Notes: generated by a model not told the origin, from the letters alone. Positions 1-10,892 are shown, numbered from the stretch's first letter. The stretch is 64,000 bases of DNA from Siphonodentalium dalli (GCA_032622095.1 CP136067.1:42141549-42205548); one strand, 5' to 3'. Translations and numbers: made by a program.

Positions 1-141
1 GTCTCAAAAATAAATTAAAAGTATTGGTTCTCAGGCACCCTTTCATCACTACAAGAGTCAAATGTTTTAACTACTAAATGATGTCATGGTTTCAAACCCC
101 AGGTTAGAGAATCAAACACTTTCATAATATTTTACCCCACA

Positions 142-362
142 TACAGTAATGCCCTAAATAATCGACTCCTTGCAATTGACCACAGCAGAATTATGGGTAA
201 CTTTTCAGGATTTAGTTTCTGTTGTATGGGTTGTTGCCATTCATCGGAAAGCTCTCACTGAGAGCTTTCCAATGGCAACAAGCCATATTTCCGACTAAAT
301 CCTGAAAAGTTACCCATAATTCTGCTGTGGTCAAGGAGTTGATTATTTAGGGCATTATTGTA
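142..362. mobile_element. Tc1/mariner-like palindromic MITE, copy 1
   Basis: The sequence starts TA-CAGTAATGCCC and ends with the inverted counterpart followed by TA. Nearly the whole element folds on itself around GAAAGCTCTCACTGAGAGC-like central bases. A TA target with CAGT ends is typical of Tc1/mariner; the assignment is by ends only, because there is no coding capacity. Five further copies lie within the first 10 kb. Confidence 0.8.
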
Positions 363-611
363 TATCTTGCCATCTGTCGATCTGTCCATTGACACAATGT
401 TGTCCATGCTTGTATTCCTACAATTTTCAGACAATTTTTTGAAAAAACATTTATATAGTTAATACCATGGGAATCTGTGCACATGCGATTATGGGACCCA
501 TCTGACTATTCTTATTGGAGTTGATCAACTTAGAAATTTTTTGCAACATGCATAAAGTTGTCTGAGCTTGTATTCTTGTGGTTCTTTTTTTTTTTCGAAA
601 AACAAATATGC

Positions 612-990
612 TACCCCGCTGGACAAAACAAGTGTCCATTGGCACCGCGGTGTATTTGCCGTTCGGTCGCGGTGTCAGAGTTTGTAACTGCAGTTGAGCA
701 CCGCGGCCGAACGGCAAGTACACTGCAGCCGAGCGGCAAGTACACCATGGCCGAAAGGCAACTACAACGCGGCCGAATGGCATGTACATCGTGGTTAGAT
801 TTCGGGTTTGTATCATCTTTTTTCAGTTTAATGAACGTACACCGCGGCAACTACACCATGGCCGAATGGCAAGTACACCGCAGCCCAACTGTTGTTAGCC
901 GGTGGAGCCGCAGTGTAGTTGCATTTCGGCCGCGGTGGCAACGCTAACCGCACCGCGGTTAAGTGGACACTTGTTTTGTCCAGCAGGGTA
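612..990. mobile_element. MITE with ~28-bp TIRs and CCGCGG subrepeats
   Basis: The ends TACCCCGCTGGACAAAACAA and its inverse (…TTGTCCAGCAGGGTA) bound 379 bp, with TA at the outer edges. The interior is a GC-rich degenerate tandem series built on a ~20-bp unit (CACCGCGGCCGAACGGCAAG) present in both orientations. Open frames here are by-products of the subrepeat. Superfamily not determined; the TA edges would fit Tc1/mariner. Confidence 0.75.
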
Positions 991-2176
991 ATATGTCTAC
1001 ACTCATTGTAGCCCAAATATCCTTAGTCCCATTGGGACAGTCCCACCTTTAGTTTCTTGTTGATAAAACAAATGAACACCATGCATATGTGTGACTTATT
1101 CTTCAAAAAAACTTGTTTGCAGAACATGTTACACATATAGAACCACCTGAATGTAAGCCATCTCTAACACAATAGCCAGAAAGAGCATCCCTTTTCACCA
1201 TAATCTAAAGGACAATGTTTTTTTATAAAAAAAAAATTGTACAAATTATGTTATTGGTCTATCCTATCCGTCCATATGTGGGGGAGTGCATCTGCCTTGC
1301 CATCTGTCTTTTTTTTCATTTCCGGATGATAACTTCAGTAAGTCTCAACTGAATTGAACGAAATTTGGTATGTGGTTTTACGAGCATAAAATACAGTTCA
1401 ATTTCAAATTTGGGTTTTGCCCACCAATTTTGAACAGAGTCAAAATTACCATTGGCATATTTTGCCACGCACTAGCGATGCTCTTATTTCTTTTGCATAT
1501 GTATTTGCCCATATTAAACTTGGTTTCTCTAAATTGTGCATTGAACAACTTATAAGCAACCAAATTAGAATAAGTTTGACATAATAACCTCTTGTCAATT
1601 TATTAGCCAGGTTTAACACATATACATGTAACTTATAACATGTGTTGCCATTGCCAATGACTCATGTGACCATTTCACATACACGTACACAGTCATTCTG
1701 TTTTATAAGTTTTGTGTCCTACATGTAGCATATGGAAACATTTAGCAAAAAGGAATAAACCAATCAATAAATGAAGGCACTAACAATGCTATGCAGGCAG
1801 TGTGAGAATAGGATTTGCCTACGCAGTAAGATCTTATTTTGATTGAAGCCAATTAAGCGTTGCAGTGTGTACAGCTTGTACTAGAACTGCTTTATTGATA
1901 AATACACTAATTAACCTGTAACATGCAAATAACATATTATGCAATAATATATATACAATATGTAAAAATGAAATATGATGGGACCCCCTCCCTTCAGATA
2001 TTTTTTGTTCTTCTTTATGGCAAGCGTTCATATGCACAGTCCTCACCACCCGACTATTGTTTCACATTGGGCCAATATCTTTAAATGTGTAGACTTTGCG
2101 CCGTAAAATTATTTGACTTTCCCGCCAAGTGCATCTTCATAGTAATGCCATAGTAACACATGTTTCAAGTTACATG
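991..2176. other. AT-rich interval without supported gene
   Basis: I see no ORF with coding character, RNA gene or complete element here. The stretch around 1317-1370 (TTTCCGGATGATAACTTCAG) resembles a motif at about 39081, so part of it is probably old dispersed repeat. Confidence 0.5.
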
Positions 2177-2360
2177 TACAGTAATGCTCTAATTAATCGA
2201 CCTCTTAACCACAGCAGAATTATGGGTAACTTTTCAGGATTTAGTCAGAAATATGGCTTGTTGCCATTCATCGGAACAAGCCATATTTCCGACTAAATCC
2301 TGAAAATTTACCCATAATTCTGCTGTGGTTAAGAGGTCGATTAATTAGAGCATTACTGTA
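2177..2360. mobile_element. Tc1/mariner-like palindromic MITE, copy 2
   Basis: Same family as 142-362, with ends TACAGTAATGCTC and inverse. The centre is shortened: the GAAAGCTCT loop region is lost, giving 184 bp. Confidence 0.8.
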
Positions 2361-2521
2361 TGTGTCTGAACCTGACTATTTATGTATTATTTCCCGGATG
2401 CACCTATTTTGGTAACAAAACAAAAAAGGTGAAGACTTGTTCCCGTAGTTTTTGCATCATTGCCTCACAACACATTCTTTAATTTGCAATTGCCTAAATT
2501 TAATGTTGCCATCTATGCACC

Positions 2522-2731
2522 TACAGTAATGCCCAAAATAATCGACTCCTTAACCACAGCAGAATTATGGGTAACTTTCAGGATTTAGTCGGAAATATGG
2601 CTTGTTGCCATTCATCGGAAAGCTCAGAGCTTTCCGATGAATGGCAACAAGCCATATTTCCGACTAATTCCTGAAAAGTTACCCATAATTCTGCTGTGGT
2701 TAAGGAGTCTATTATTTTGGGCATTACTGTA
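2522..2731. mobile_element. Tc1/mariner-like palindromic MITE, copy 3
   Basis: Same family, 210 bp, TA at both edges, nearly perfect foldback with arms of ~100 bp. Confidence 0.8.
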
Positions 2732-2982
2732 CTTTAATGTCACCATCCATCACCTGATGTACATTTCACTAATAATTTTTTTTGGAAATTTACCAAAGAT
2801 ACTGATAGCACTGAAATGTCCTATATCATTGCTATGCTAATAAATGTGACAATATATGTTCTGCCAATTTTGGCTGTCATTTTAAGTTTAGGTTAAAAAC
2901 ATATGTTGGCTTGTTCCAAGTTTGTATAATGGATATGCAATATATGCACGTAAACGTACAGTAAATAAATATTTCCAACCGA

Positions 2983-4007
2983 TCAGTCTCTTTGAAAAGC
3001 CGACCGCAATTGTAACAGAATAAATATCATTGACTGATAAAAACTTGAAGATGATGTTTACTATGATTGTGATGTGTATAATTAATATAATGATTAAAAC
3101 ATGTCGCCTGTATTCTGTATTAAATAATTTGTTTTGTTTTGCTATCATGGGAAAATTGACTTAATGTCATTTACCTCGGATCTTGTGATTTAAATATAAC
3201 CAACCACGAAGCAGTGTTTGTAATTGTTATCAGCTTTTTATAGAGATTGGATTCCGCCTTGAAATGATCTGTTACACCACTAACCAATGAAATCGCGCAT
3301 GCTCTGAACCATAACCAATGAAATCGCGCATGCTCTGAACCATAACCAATGAAATCGCGCATGCTCTGACCCATAACCAATGAAATCGCGCATGCTCTGA
3401 CCCATAACCAATGAAATCGCGCATGCTCTGACCCATAACCAATGAAATCGCGCATGCTCTGACCCATAACCAATGAAATCGCGCATGCTCTGAACCATAA
3501 CCAATGAAATCGCGCATGCTCTGAACCATAACCAATGAAATCGCGCATGCTCTGAACCATAACCAATGAAATCGCGCATGCTCTGAACCATAACCAATGA
3601 AATCGCGCATGCTCTGAACCATAACCAATGAAATCGCGCATGCTCTGAACCATAACCAATGAAATCGCGCATGCTCTGAACCATAACCAATGAAATCGCG
3701 CATGCTCTGAACCATAACCAATGAAATCGCGCATGCTCTGAACCATAACCAATGAAATCGCGCATGCTCTGAACCATAACCAATGAAATCGCGCATGCTC
3801 TGACCCATAACCAATGAAATCGCGCATGCTCTGACCCATAACCAATGAAATCGCGCATGCTCTGACCCATAACCAATGAAATCGCGCATGCTCTGAACCA
3901 TAACCAATGAAATGGAGGGAATCCAATCAATACAGAAAAGAAAAATGAATCACAGACCTAGTTACGTAAATCTGTTATGATTTCCATCTGCTTTTCAAAG
4001 AGACTGA
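2983..4007. repeat. Inverted-repeat-flanked block containing the 31-bp satellite
   Basis: A perfect 18-bp inverted pair (GCTTTTCAAAGAGACTGA at 3990-4007 and its complement at 2983-3000) encloses the satellite. Weaker similarity continues for ~20 bp inward. A second 11-bp inverted pair (GATTGGATTCC at 3245-3255, inverse at 3918-3928) sits directly at the array edges. It could be an old element that hosted satellite expansion. Confidence 0.5.
3282..3913. repeat. 31-bp satellite, 20 full copies plus a partial
   Basis: The unit begins ACCAATGAAATCGCGCATGC and is 31 bp long; 20 x 31 = 620 bp, plus 12 bp of a 21st copy. Units differ at one base (GAACC or GACCC) in the order 2 A, 4 C, 10 A, 3 C, 1 A. 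Because 31 is not a multiple of three and the unit has no stop on the minus strand, all three minus frames stay open. The 211-251 residue reading frames here are artefacts, not proteins. Confidence 0.95.
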
Positions 4008-4194
4008 CAGATAGCATAATCATATTGTCGATACATTTCAGACAACATATTTTGTGTTTTAGGTCATGCAAAGTAAATTTCCAATTTCTCAGACCAAAAC
4101 ATTTGAAAAGCATGCGTGCACTTATTTATTTTTATTATTTATATCTGGGGTACACACCAATGAAGCATACCACCTCCATTTAGTATAGAAATGG

Positions 4195-4596
4195 TTAACC
4201 CTTTACCCAACAAACCGGCCAAAACCGGCCAAATAAAGCTTCAACAGCCTAAAATATCTTGGGTCTGTCTCAATAAAACCATACAAATATGGATATCATT
4301 GGAACCGGCTCCTTGACCACATTGTGATAGTTACAGTTATGCCCTGTGCCAATGCATTCTCTTATATATGCGAGTCGACCATAGGTTGCCTCGCATATAT
4401 AAGAGAATGCATTGGCCTAAAAAAAATCTTTTTTTTAACACTTTTTACCATTTTTTCTTACATTCTTTAACAATTTTATAATTTTTAATGTGTTAAGCCA
4501 ATGCATTCTCTTATATATGCGAGGCGACCTATGGTCGACTCGCATATATAAGAGAATGCATTGGCACAGGGCCCTTCTGTTGGGGTAAAGGGTTAA
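4195..4596 (+). mobile_element. TTAA-target MITE, family A (piggyBac-like ends), copy 1
   Basis: The ends are TTAACCCTTTACCCAACA and its inverse, with the TTAA duplicated. After the left end come CCGGCCAAAACCGGCC and ~140 bp of unique arm. Then follow two 69-bp hairpins (4348-4416 and 4497-4565) in inverted order around an AT-rich spacer. Each hairpin pairs 32 of 33 positions around a 3-base loop. TTAA plus CCC/GGG ends are characteristic of piggyBac; no transposase is present. Confidence 0.85.
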
Positions 4597-4685
4597 ATTA
4601 CATTACTTGTGAATTTTTCTTATTTTGATTCTAAGATTAAAAATAAAATTATTAAAATCATATGGTTCCAAACTACCTTTGGACT

Positions 4686-5045
4686 TTAAAGGGGTACTGT
4701 ACACTAAATCCGACCATTTATGGGGCAACACTCTTTTATACTCAACATAATATATGCAACAAATGAATGAATTTGAGCATGGATTAGTGCAAAATACACT
4801 CATTTACTTTATTAGCAATGCAAACAACATGGTAACTATAATGAAAATGAATTTATGACTCCAGTCATAGTCATGAATTCAATTTCATTATAATTACCAT
4901 GTTGTTTTACATCGTTCATAAAGTAAATGAGTGTATTTTGCCCTCATAAAAGGCTCAAATTCATTCATTTGCTGCATATATTCTGTTGAGTATAAAAGGG
5001 GATGGTCCCATAAATGGCCTGATTTAGTGTACAGTACACCTTTAA
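4686..5045. mobile_element. TTAA-target foldback MITE, family G
   Basis: It is bounded by TTAA, with ends AGGGGTACTGTACACTAAAT and inverse. The arms run ~160 bp on each side with indels, so most of the 360 bp is palindromic. Only one copy is seen in this window. Confidence 0.75.
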
Positions 5046-5071
5046 GATCTGGACTGACAAAACTATGACAA

Positions 5072-5131
5072 AGCTTCTTATGTTACATGTCTTATGTATT
5101 ATTCATACAATGCTCTGAAAAAGGTTTTTAA
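5072..5131 (+). repeat. 60-bp direct repeat, left copy
   Basis: Identical over 60 bp to 5360-5419. It ends exactly at the TTAA target of the truncated family A element that follows. Confidence 0.95.
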
Positions 5132-5359
5132 CCCTTTACCCAACAGAACGGCCCTGTGCCAATGCATTCTCTTATATATGCGAGTCGACCATAGGTCGCC
5201 TCGCATATATAAGAGAATGCATTGGCTTAACACATTAAAAATTATAAAATTGTTAAAGAATTTTTTTAGGCCAATGCATTCTCTTATATATGCGAGGCGA
5301 CCTATGGTCGACTCGCATATATAAGAGAATGCATTGGCACAGGGCATAACTGTAACTGT
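5128..5359 (-). mobile_element. Family A TTAA MITE, truncated copy 2
   Basis: It has the short end and both hairpins (5158-5226 and 5272-5339 approximately) but stops within the long arm. The CCGGCC region, the far TIR and its TTAA are missing; instead the left flank sequence restarts at 5360. Confidence 0.85.
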
Positions 5360-5419
5360 AGCTTCTTATGTTACATGTCTTATGTATTATTCATACAATG
5401 CTCTGAAAAAGGTTTTTAA
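5360..5419 (+). repeat. 60-bp direct repeat, right copy
   Basis: Perfect copy of 5072-5131, ending in the uninterrupted TTAA that precedes GAGAAAACTACTG. Confidence 0.95.
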
Positions 5420-5504
5420 GAGAAAACTACTGACATATACAGTATTTTTAACCATTATTTATCACTAATTGTTTCATTAGTGTTTCCAGGTTTCCACGTA
5501 TTTT

Positions 5505-5791
5505 TTAACCCTTCCATGAGGTTCATGACTGGTGCAGCATTAAAGATCCTGTGCCAGTGCATTCTCTTATATATGCCTGTCTCCCAAAGGGAGCCTGCCA
5601 TATGTCAGAGAATGCACTGGCACAGGATCTTTCTTTCAATTTATAGGTAAATATGGTTAGGCCAATGTTTTATCTTTTACACGCAAGGCTCCCTATGGGA
5701 GACTGGCATATATAAGCGAATTCATTGGCACCAGCTGTCGGCACAGGATTTTTCGCAAAATTTGAGGAAGCTCCAGTCATGGAAGGGTTAG
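5505..5791. mobile_element. TTAA-target MITE, family B
   Basis: The ends are TTAACCCTTCCATGA and TCATGGAAGGGTTAG. It carries two hairpins related to, but distinct from, those of family A (around 5552-5622 and 5663-5730). They share the GCATTCTCTTATATATGC stem segment but have a GGGAGCC/GGCTCCC tip. The relatives in the 5.1-kb units are more degraded. Confidence 0.75.
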
Positions 5792-5973
5792 GTGGAAATT
5801 GAACACAATCATTGTTCGTCTCATCGTCTTTCACTAATTCTAGTTAATGTTGAAAAGTATGTTGTCAAATGTGATGTATGGAGGTGACATAGTCTGTGTG
5901 TAATCTCGGTCACAAACCTGAAAGATAAGAAAAATCAATAAAAATAATGAAGAAGCCACATGTCCCAATTACA

Positions 5974-6225
5974 TACAGTAATGCCCTAAATAATCGACTC
6001 CTTAACCACAGCAGAATTATGGGTAACTTTTCAGGATTTAGTCGGAAATATGGCTTTTTGCCATTCATCAGAAAGCTCTCAGTGAGAGCTTTTCGATGAA
6101 TGGCAGAAAGCTCTCAGTGAGAGCTATTCGATGAATGGCAACAAGCCATATTTCCGACTAAATCCTGAAAAGTTACCCATAATTCTACTGTGGTTAAGGA
6201 GTCGATTATTTAGGTAATTACTGTT
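5974..6225. mobile_element. Tc1/mariner-like palindromic MITE, copy 4
   Basis: Same family as 142-362. The centre is enlarged by an internal duplication of the GGCAGAAAGCTCTCAGTGAG segment. The right TA has become TT. Confidence 0.8.
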
Positions 6226-6481
6226 GAAAGAATATTTATACCATTTGTATTTTGACAACGGGATGTTCTAAGCCAGTCCGACCTTCATTAACAGCAGGCT
6301 ATGTCACCGAATCAAACCCTGTGATATCAGATTATTTTATTTATACAAATTGTAAATATTTGTCAATTTATGAAATTTTATTTTTATGTCTGATTATTTA
6401 TTTATCCATCACCATCCACAGCAAAGTAATATAAATGTGTAGTAAATATACATGTACATGCAGTGGTACATAGAGAATATC

Positions 6482-6630
6482 TACGAGTTTTTGTTGAATA
6501 CCCGAATTATCTCATGAGTGGGTGCAAGGAAGTACAGAATTTCCACGAGCGGCTCCAAGCCGCGAGTGGAAATTCTGTACTTCCTTGCACCCACGAATGA
6601 GATAATCCGGGTATTCAACCAAAACCCGTA
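6482..6630. mobile_element. Near-perfect 149-bp foldback
   Basis: The arms of ~65 bp start TACGAGTTTTTGTTGAATAC and end with the inverse, around a GCGGCTCCAAGCCGC tip. The outer TA suggests a short TA-target MITE. No coding capacity. Confidence 0.7.
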
Positions 6631-7257
6631 GGTTTTCTTTTTATTATATGCGCTATAAACCGCACCAAAACTGCTAATTTTGTCCTAAAGTTCACTTCAA
6701 ATTGTTAGAAAGCTTCGACATTTGCATTTTGTTTACATTCCATCAATTGATTTGCTCACCACCGAATGACAAATATCGAGCATATCCGCCATAAGAAATA
6801 GTCCCCATTGTTTTATTCTGAAACGATGCGAGAAAATTAATGTATACATAATTTAGTGATAAGAATATATTAAAACAAATGAGTTAACATTATAACAATT
6901 AAATAACAGTTTATGAACCGTGAAAATCAATAATTAAAACAATAGTCCGGCTGTTATTGATACGCTTTGAAACTTAATGTGATTCGCCGCTATAAACCGG
7001 AAGTAATCTCCGAAAAAGTAATACTATTGTGTTATCCATCGAGTCGGTCAGTGTTATCCATCGAGTCGGTCAGTGTTATCCATCGAGTCGGTCCAGGCGA
7101 TGGATATAACGCTCTACGCCACGGCAATTTCCCACTATTTAATGGGGAAGCATATAATAAATATATTTTATTTTTTTTCTCCTCTGAATATCAACCAAAC
7201 AGGATTTAACCGACCGTAACTGGATACTCACTTATGGGCAATTACTCAATCCCAGGA
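6631..7257. other. Interval with a short tandem repeat, no gene seen
   Basis: AT-rich. The only structure I find is three copies of a 22-bp unit (GTGTTATCCATCGAGTCGGT…) at 7029-7093. The open frame running through it has no recognisable features. Confidence 0.6.
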
Positions 7258-7731
7258 TTAATAGAAATCCTTCTGCTCTTTTATTATCGTTTCATCTGTC
7301 TGTCGTCTGCTTATATTACCTGAGCACCCCCTCCAAATGAATAGTAGACCATTCCAATGTATAGTTTTATAACTGGGTGGGAGAATCCATTCAGTATAGA
7401 AAGGGTTAAACCAATATATTGCACTCATTGATCTAAATATTTATACAATTGAATGATTAATAGAATCCATAGGTGCTACATTGGCCTTTTCTAACATGGA
7501 GCATATTATCTGAAATTCCCCTCAATAGAAAAATATAGCGTTCCAAAATATACATTTACAACTGGGTGCAGAATTCCACTCAGGCTAGACGTGTTAATGA
7601 CTTTATATACTAAATGGATTCTCCCACTCAGTTATAATAGTTTACATTGGAATGGTCTATTATTCATTTGGAAGGGTGTTCAGGAAAAGTTAGCAGACAA
7701 CAGACACTTATTTTAGTATTGAAAGGGTTAA
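7258..7731. mobile_element. TTAA-bounded diverged foldback, family F
   Basis: Two diverged arms of ~200 bp face each other. The left includes CTCCAAATGAATAGTAGACC and the right its inverse, and the right end reads GAAAGGGTTAA. Half elements of the same family occur near 45014 and 58358 (TTAACCCTTTWTATACTRAA). The old copy is degraded at its left edge. Confidence 0.55.
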
Positions 7732-8077
7732 ACTTCATAGATGCACTTGATGTCTCACTAATTGACAGCAAGTTAGCCGTTTGATAGATTTATTATCCGC
7801 TGATAAATTTTTATACAAATTTTAATGACTTCATCTGACTGCTGTTTTCTATTGATCGATTTTTTATATGCCAATATTTAAGGTAATTTGTTCCTCAAAA
7901 CGAAATATATGGATCTTTAATTGATGGTGTGTCTAGTTACACTCCCACCAATTAGCAGAGCATCGCAAACAACTACACTTGGAAATTAACACTGTTTTCA
8001 CAACTAACTGTTGAAAATTATAGGTCCTCAAGACGTTCACGATGTGAATAGAAAGTTATTGAACTTTGCGGATAAAT
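7732..8077. other. No feature recognised
   Basis: AT-rich sequence with many stops in all frames. I see nothing supportable. Confidence 0.5.
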
Positions 8078-8287
8078 TACAGTAATGCCCAAAATAATCG
8101 ACTCCTTAACCATAACAGAATTATTTTTTAGGATTTAGTCGGAAATATGGCTTGTTGCCATTCATCGGAAAGCTCTCAGTGAGAGCTTTCCGATGAATGG
8201 CAACAAGCCATATTTCCGACTAAATCCTGAAAAATTACCCATAATTCTGCTGTGGTTAAGGAGTCGATTATTTAGGGCATTACTGTA
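8078..8287. mobile_element. Tc1/mariner-like palindromic MITE, copy 5
   Basis: Same family, TA at both edges, near-perfect foldback. A deletion removes the GGGTAAC segment from the left arm. Confidence 0.8.
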
Positions 8288-8360
8288 ACTAATAACAAAA
8301 TGTGCGAATGATACCGTATCGGCATATATCCCTAAAAAGATATCTGCTTCTCAAGGTGTC

Positions 8361-8378
8361 GGGGGGGGGGGGGGGGGG
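8361..8378 (+). repeat. G18 homopolymer
   Basis: Eighteen consecutive G. A C tract of the same length occurs at 16323-16340. Confidence 0.95.
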
Positions 8379-8829
8379 TACAAATCCAAGCCATTTTGCC
8401 CTCCAGTGCTGGCGATGAGGGTTCAAATTCACATGTTTCCTTCGTGGACTTTGTAATTTGAAATCGTTATTAGGTGGGTTTGCCAGTTACTCGCGGGTGG
8501 TTTATCAATGAATGAAACATTTGGTAAGGAGGTTCGCCATCATGCAGCATGACTGCTTTCAAAAGATTCCACATGTTTGTTCCATTCTGGAGTTATCATT
8601 TGTTTACTTTAAAATTGGGTTCCGTCCTGCCCATGTATTTATTTGGCACCGTGGGGGTATGCCAGCACTCGATACAACTTCTTGTTTTTCATCACATTAG
8701 AGCCATATCTCATCTCTCCAGCACTAACTCTGTTCTTCATTGAATCACAGCTTTATTCTCATCCGTTCATCACTAACTTTATTTTTAATTGTATTTCAGC
8801 CAAGTCTGCAAAGAGTGTGTCTGTCATTT

Positions 8830-9194
8830 GCAGAATGAGGTCCCCAGAGGGTGAATTTAATGATGCAAGGCAGGCTAGCATCACCAAATTCACCCTCTGG
8901 GAACCTCATCTGCTTAGTCCTCAACTGCTATATATGGGAGACCTAGGATCCATTGAATTTCCCCAGTTGAAGTTGGTGGTGTTCGACCGTTAGTCACCTC
9001 GATTATGCATTTTATCTTCTGCAAATTAGGGGATACTGAAACTTCCCAGAATGGAAAAAGTAACTAAAAACAATGTTAATTTGAGACTATAGATACTTCC
9101 CAGAAGACGATGCCTAAAAGCAGAATGAGGTCCCCAGAGGGTGAATTTGGTGATGCCAGCCCACTAAATTCACCCTTTGGGGACCTCATTTTGC
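8830..9194. mobile_element. Paired-hairpin repeat with GAGGTCCCCAGAGGGTGAAT arms
   Basis: One hairpin lies at 8830-8914 and a second at 9120-9194, each with arms GCAGAATGAGGTCCCCAGAG and inverse. They are separated by ~205 bp. The spacer is also conserved at 48024-48241, so the repeating unit is hairpin-spacer-hairpin rather than a single palindrome. Ends and target duplication are not determined. Confidence 0.65.
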
Positions 9195-9469
9195 AAATTA
9201 CAGATAAACTGTTTGCAGGCTTGATTTCAGCTTTATTCCCATCTGTCCATTACATACTTCTCAATGTTAAATGTCAGTATTCCATTGACAACATTCCATT
9301 ATTATGATACATACTCAATGTGATATCTGTATATCTGTGATATTTTCACAATTAAATTGGTTGTTTTGTCTGTTAACTTGAGTATTGTTTATGATTCCCG
9401 TTAACCCTTTATTATACTAAATACTCATTGACTTAAAGGCCCACTTAGTTTTCGAGCCCCCAGATCACA

Positions 9470-9686
9470 TACAGTAATGCCCTAAGTAATCGACTCCTTA
9501 AACACAGCTGAATTATGGGTAACTTTTCAGGATTTAGTCGGAAATATGGCTTGTTGCCATTCATCTGAAAGCTCTCAGGGAGAGCTTTCCAATGAATGGC
9601 AACAAGCCATATTTCCGACTAAATCCTGAAAAGTTACCCATAATTCTGCTGTGTTTAAGGAGTCAATTACTTAGGGAATTACTGTA
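9470..9686. mobile_element. Tc1/mariner-like palindromic MITE, copy 6
   Basis: Same family, TA at both edges, arms of ~100 bp. It is the last copy in the window. Confidence 0.8.
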
Positions 9687-10143
9687 TATAAAATATATGC
9701 CACATTATGCCACATGGCGCTGAGAATATGTGATTTGTATATATTTTTCGATTAAATTTGAAATAGTTTCGCTTGTGTCAGTTAATTTTTCAAATTAGCA
9801 GTCGCGTTAAAATTGATTTTGCCGGACAGACGCGTGTTATTCCATTGCCGATTCCTGAATTCGATGAATAAAAATAGCGCTGCTATTGCTTGCGATCCGG
9901 TTTTTGTGATCGGCGTTATATTTGTATGACCTCAACCTGGGATATATCGTGCTCCTAGAATTGTAGTTTTCAAAGCAGAACCACATATTGATTGGATTAT
10001 ATCTTGATCTATATAGCTATGTTTGCGAATATGTGTCTATTCTATAGCCAATAACGGGGACCGTCTAGATGGCTCCAAAGGGAGGTAACTTTTTACGAAG
10101 AAGATAATGGTTGAGCCCGGTTTTACCATAACTAAAATAAAGA
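9687..10143. other. No feature recognised
   Basis: Unique-looking AT-rich sequence with no ORF, RNA or repeat signature that I can support. Confidence 0.5.
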
Positions 10144-10243
10144 ACAATACTATAGGGGTATTCTTATTGGTCAAGCCAATTTCATATCCCCCCTGGAAGA
10201 TATGAAATTTGCTGGACCAATAAGAATACCCCTAAAATATTGT
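10144..10243. mobile_element. 100-bp foldback
   Basis: The arms ACAATACTATAGGGGTATTC and inverse pair over ~45 bp around a CCCCCTGGAAG centre. Probable MITE; no target duplication identified. Confidence 0.6.
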
Positions 10244-10314
10244 TTGTATATATCAGGTATACATGTATGTATAGACACTAGTTACAGCACACCCCACATT
10301 GTTAAATATATAAC

Positions 10315-10660
10315 ACTAGCCGATGTGCCCGACTTCGTCCGGGCTATTTAGGGATTTATTTGTGATCTCCTCCGCCTGGACAAATTTTGTTAGATCAGTC
10401 CAGAAACATGCCTATATGAGCGAGGACAAGGACATGGTCGCACGTGAAATTGGACCCGCCCATATTGTTCCTGGGATCAAAGTACATGTAGGCCTACATA
10501 CCAAAATTGAGTCGGATCGGTCGAGGTCCAGAAACATGCCTATGCGAGGGTATATGAGCGAGGTCAAGGACATGGTCGCACGTGAAATTGGACCCGCCCA
10601 TGTTCCCCGTATCAAAGTAGACGTGCATACCAAATTTGAGTTGGATAGGTCGAGTAGTTT
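10315..10660 (+). repeat. Head-type repeat with two ~125-bp tandem units
   Basis: The head ACTAGCCGATGTGCCCGACT includes the GC-rich GCCCGACTTCGTCCGGGC motif. Two tandem units follow (about 10393-10517 and 10518-10648) sharing CCAGAAACATGCCTAT and GCACGTGAAATTGGACCCGC. Heads of the same type occur at 21570, 49336, 56440 and 59022 with different tandem bodies. The open frame across it is a repeat artefact. Confidence 0.6.
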
Positions 10661-10892
10661 TCAGCACTTGATTTTAGAGTTATCCATCTTACACCCGCAA
10701 TTTGTCTGTTTTGATCACGTGGTTCGGCTAACTATTGGGACAGATCTCCGAAAATTAATAGATTTCAAAAATCGATATCTAATCATTCTGAACTTTGATG
10801 GGTGGGTTCCTCGACTCGATTTAAATATTTTTTACCCCCAAAGCCAAAGAAATAGTAATATAGGACCCTCTGATCGGATTAAGTACCTTTAA
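10661..10892 (-). mobile_element. TTAA-target MITE family C, one half
   Basis: It contains the family C inner segments (TTAGAGTTATCCATCTTAC, GATGGGTGGGTTCCTCGACT) and the end CGGATTAAGTACCTTTAA. The opposite end is replaced by the head-type repeat, so the element is truncated. Confidence 0.65.

Noticed and set aside
451-947. 121- and 129-codon ORFs on opposite strands
   Set aside because: They run through the CCGCGG subrepeats of the MITE and its flanks; peptide repeats mirror the DNA unit.
3282-3913. CRISPR-like appearance of 31-bp regular repeats
   Set aside because: Units are contiguous with no spacers, and the genome is clearly eukaryotic.
3171-3930. Three overlapping 211-251 residue minus-strand ORFs (HARFHWLW-type repeats)
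   Set aside because: They are three frames of a 31-bp satellite with no stop in any minus frame; no independent coding evidence.
5094-5347. Recurring ORF family containing YMRVDHRSPRIYKRMHW
   Set aside because: It is a translation of the 69-bp hairpin and recurs on both strands wherever the hairpin occurs.
8395-8440. GGTTCAAATTC resembling a tRNA/SINE B box
   Set aside because: No A box at the right distance (a G18 tract lies there) and no cloverleaf; insufficient for a tRNA or SINE call.
10323-10892. 189-codon plus-strand ORF
   Set aside because: It spans two tandem repeat units and then a family C MITE in one frame; composition follows the repeats.
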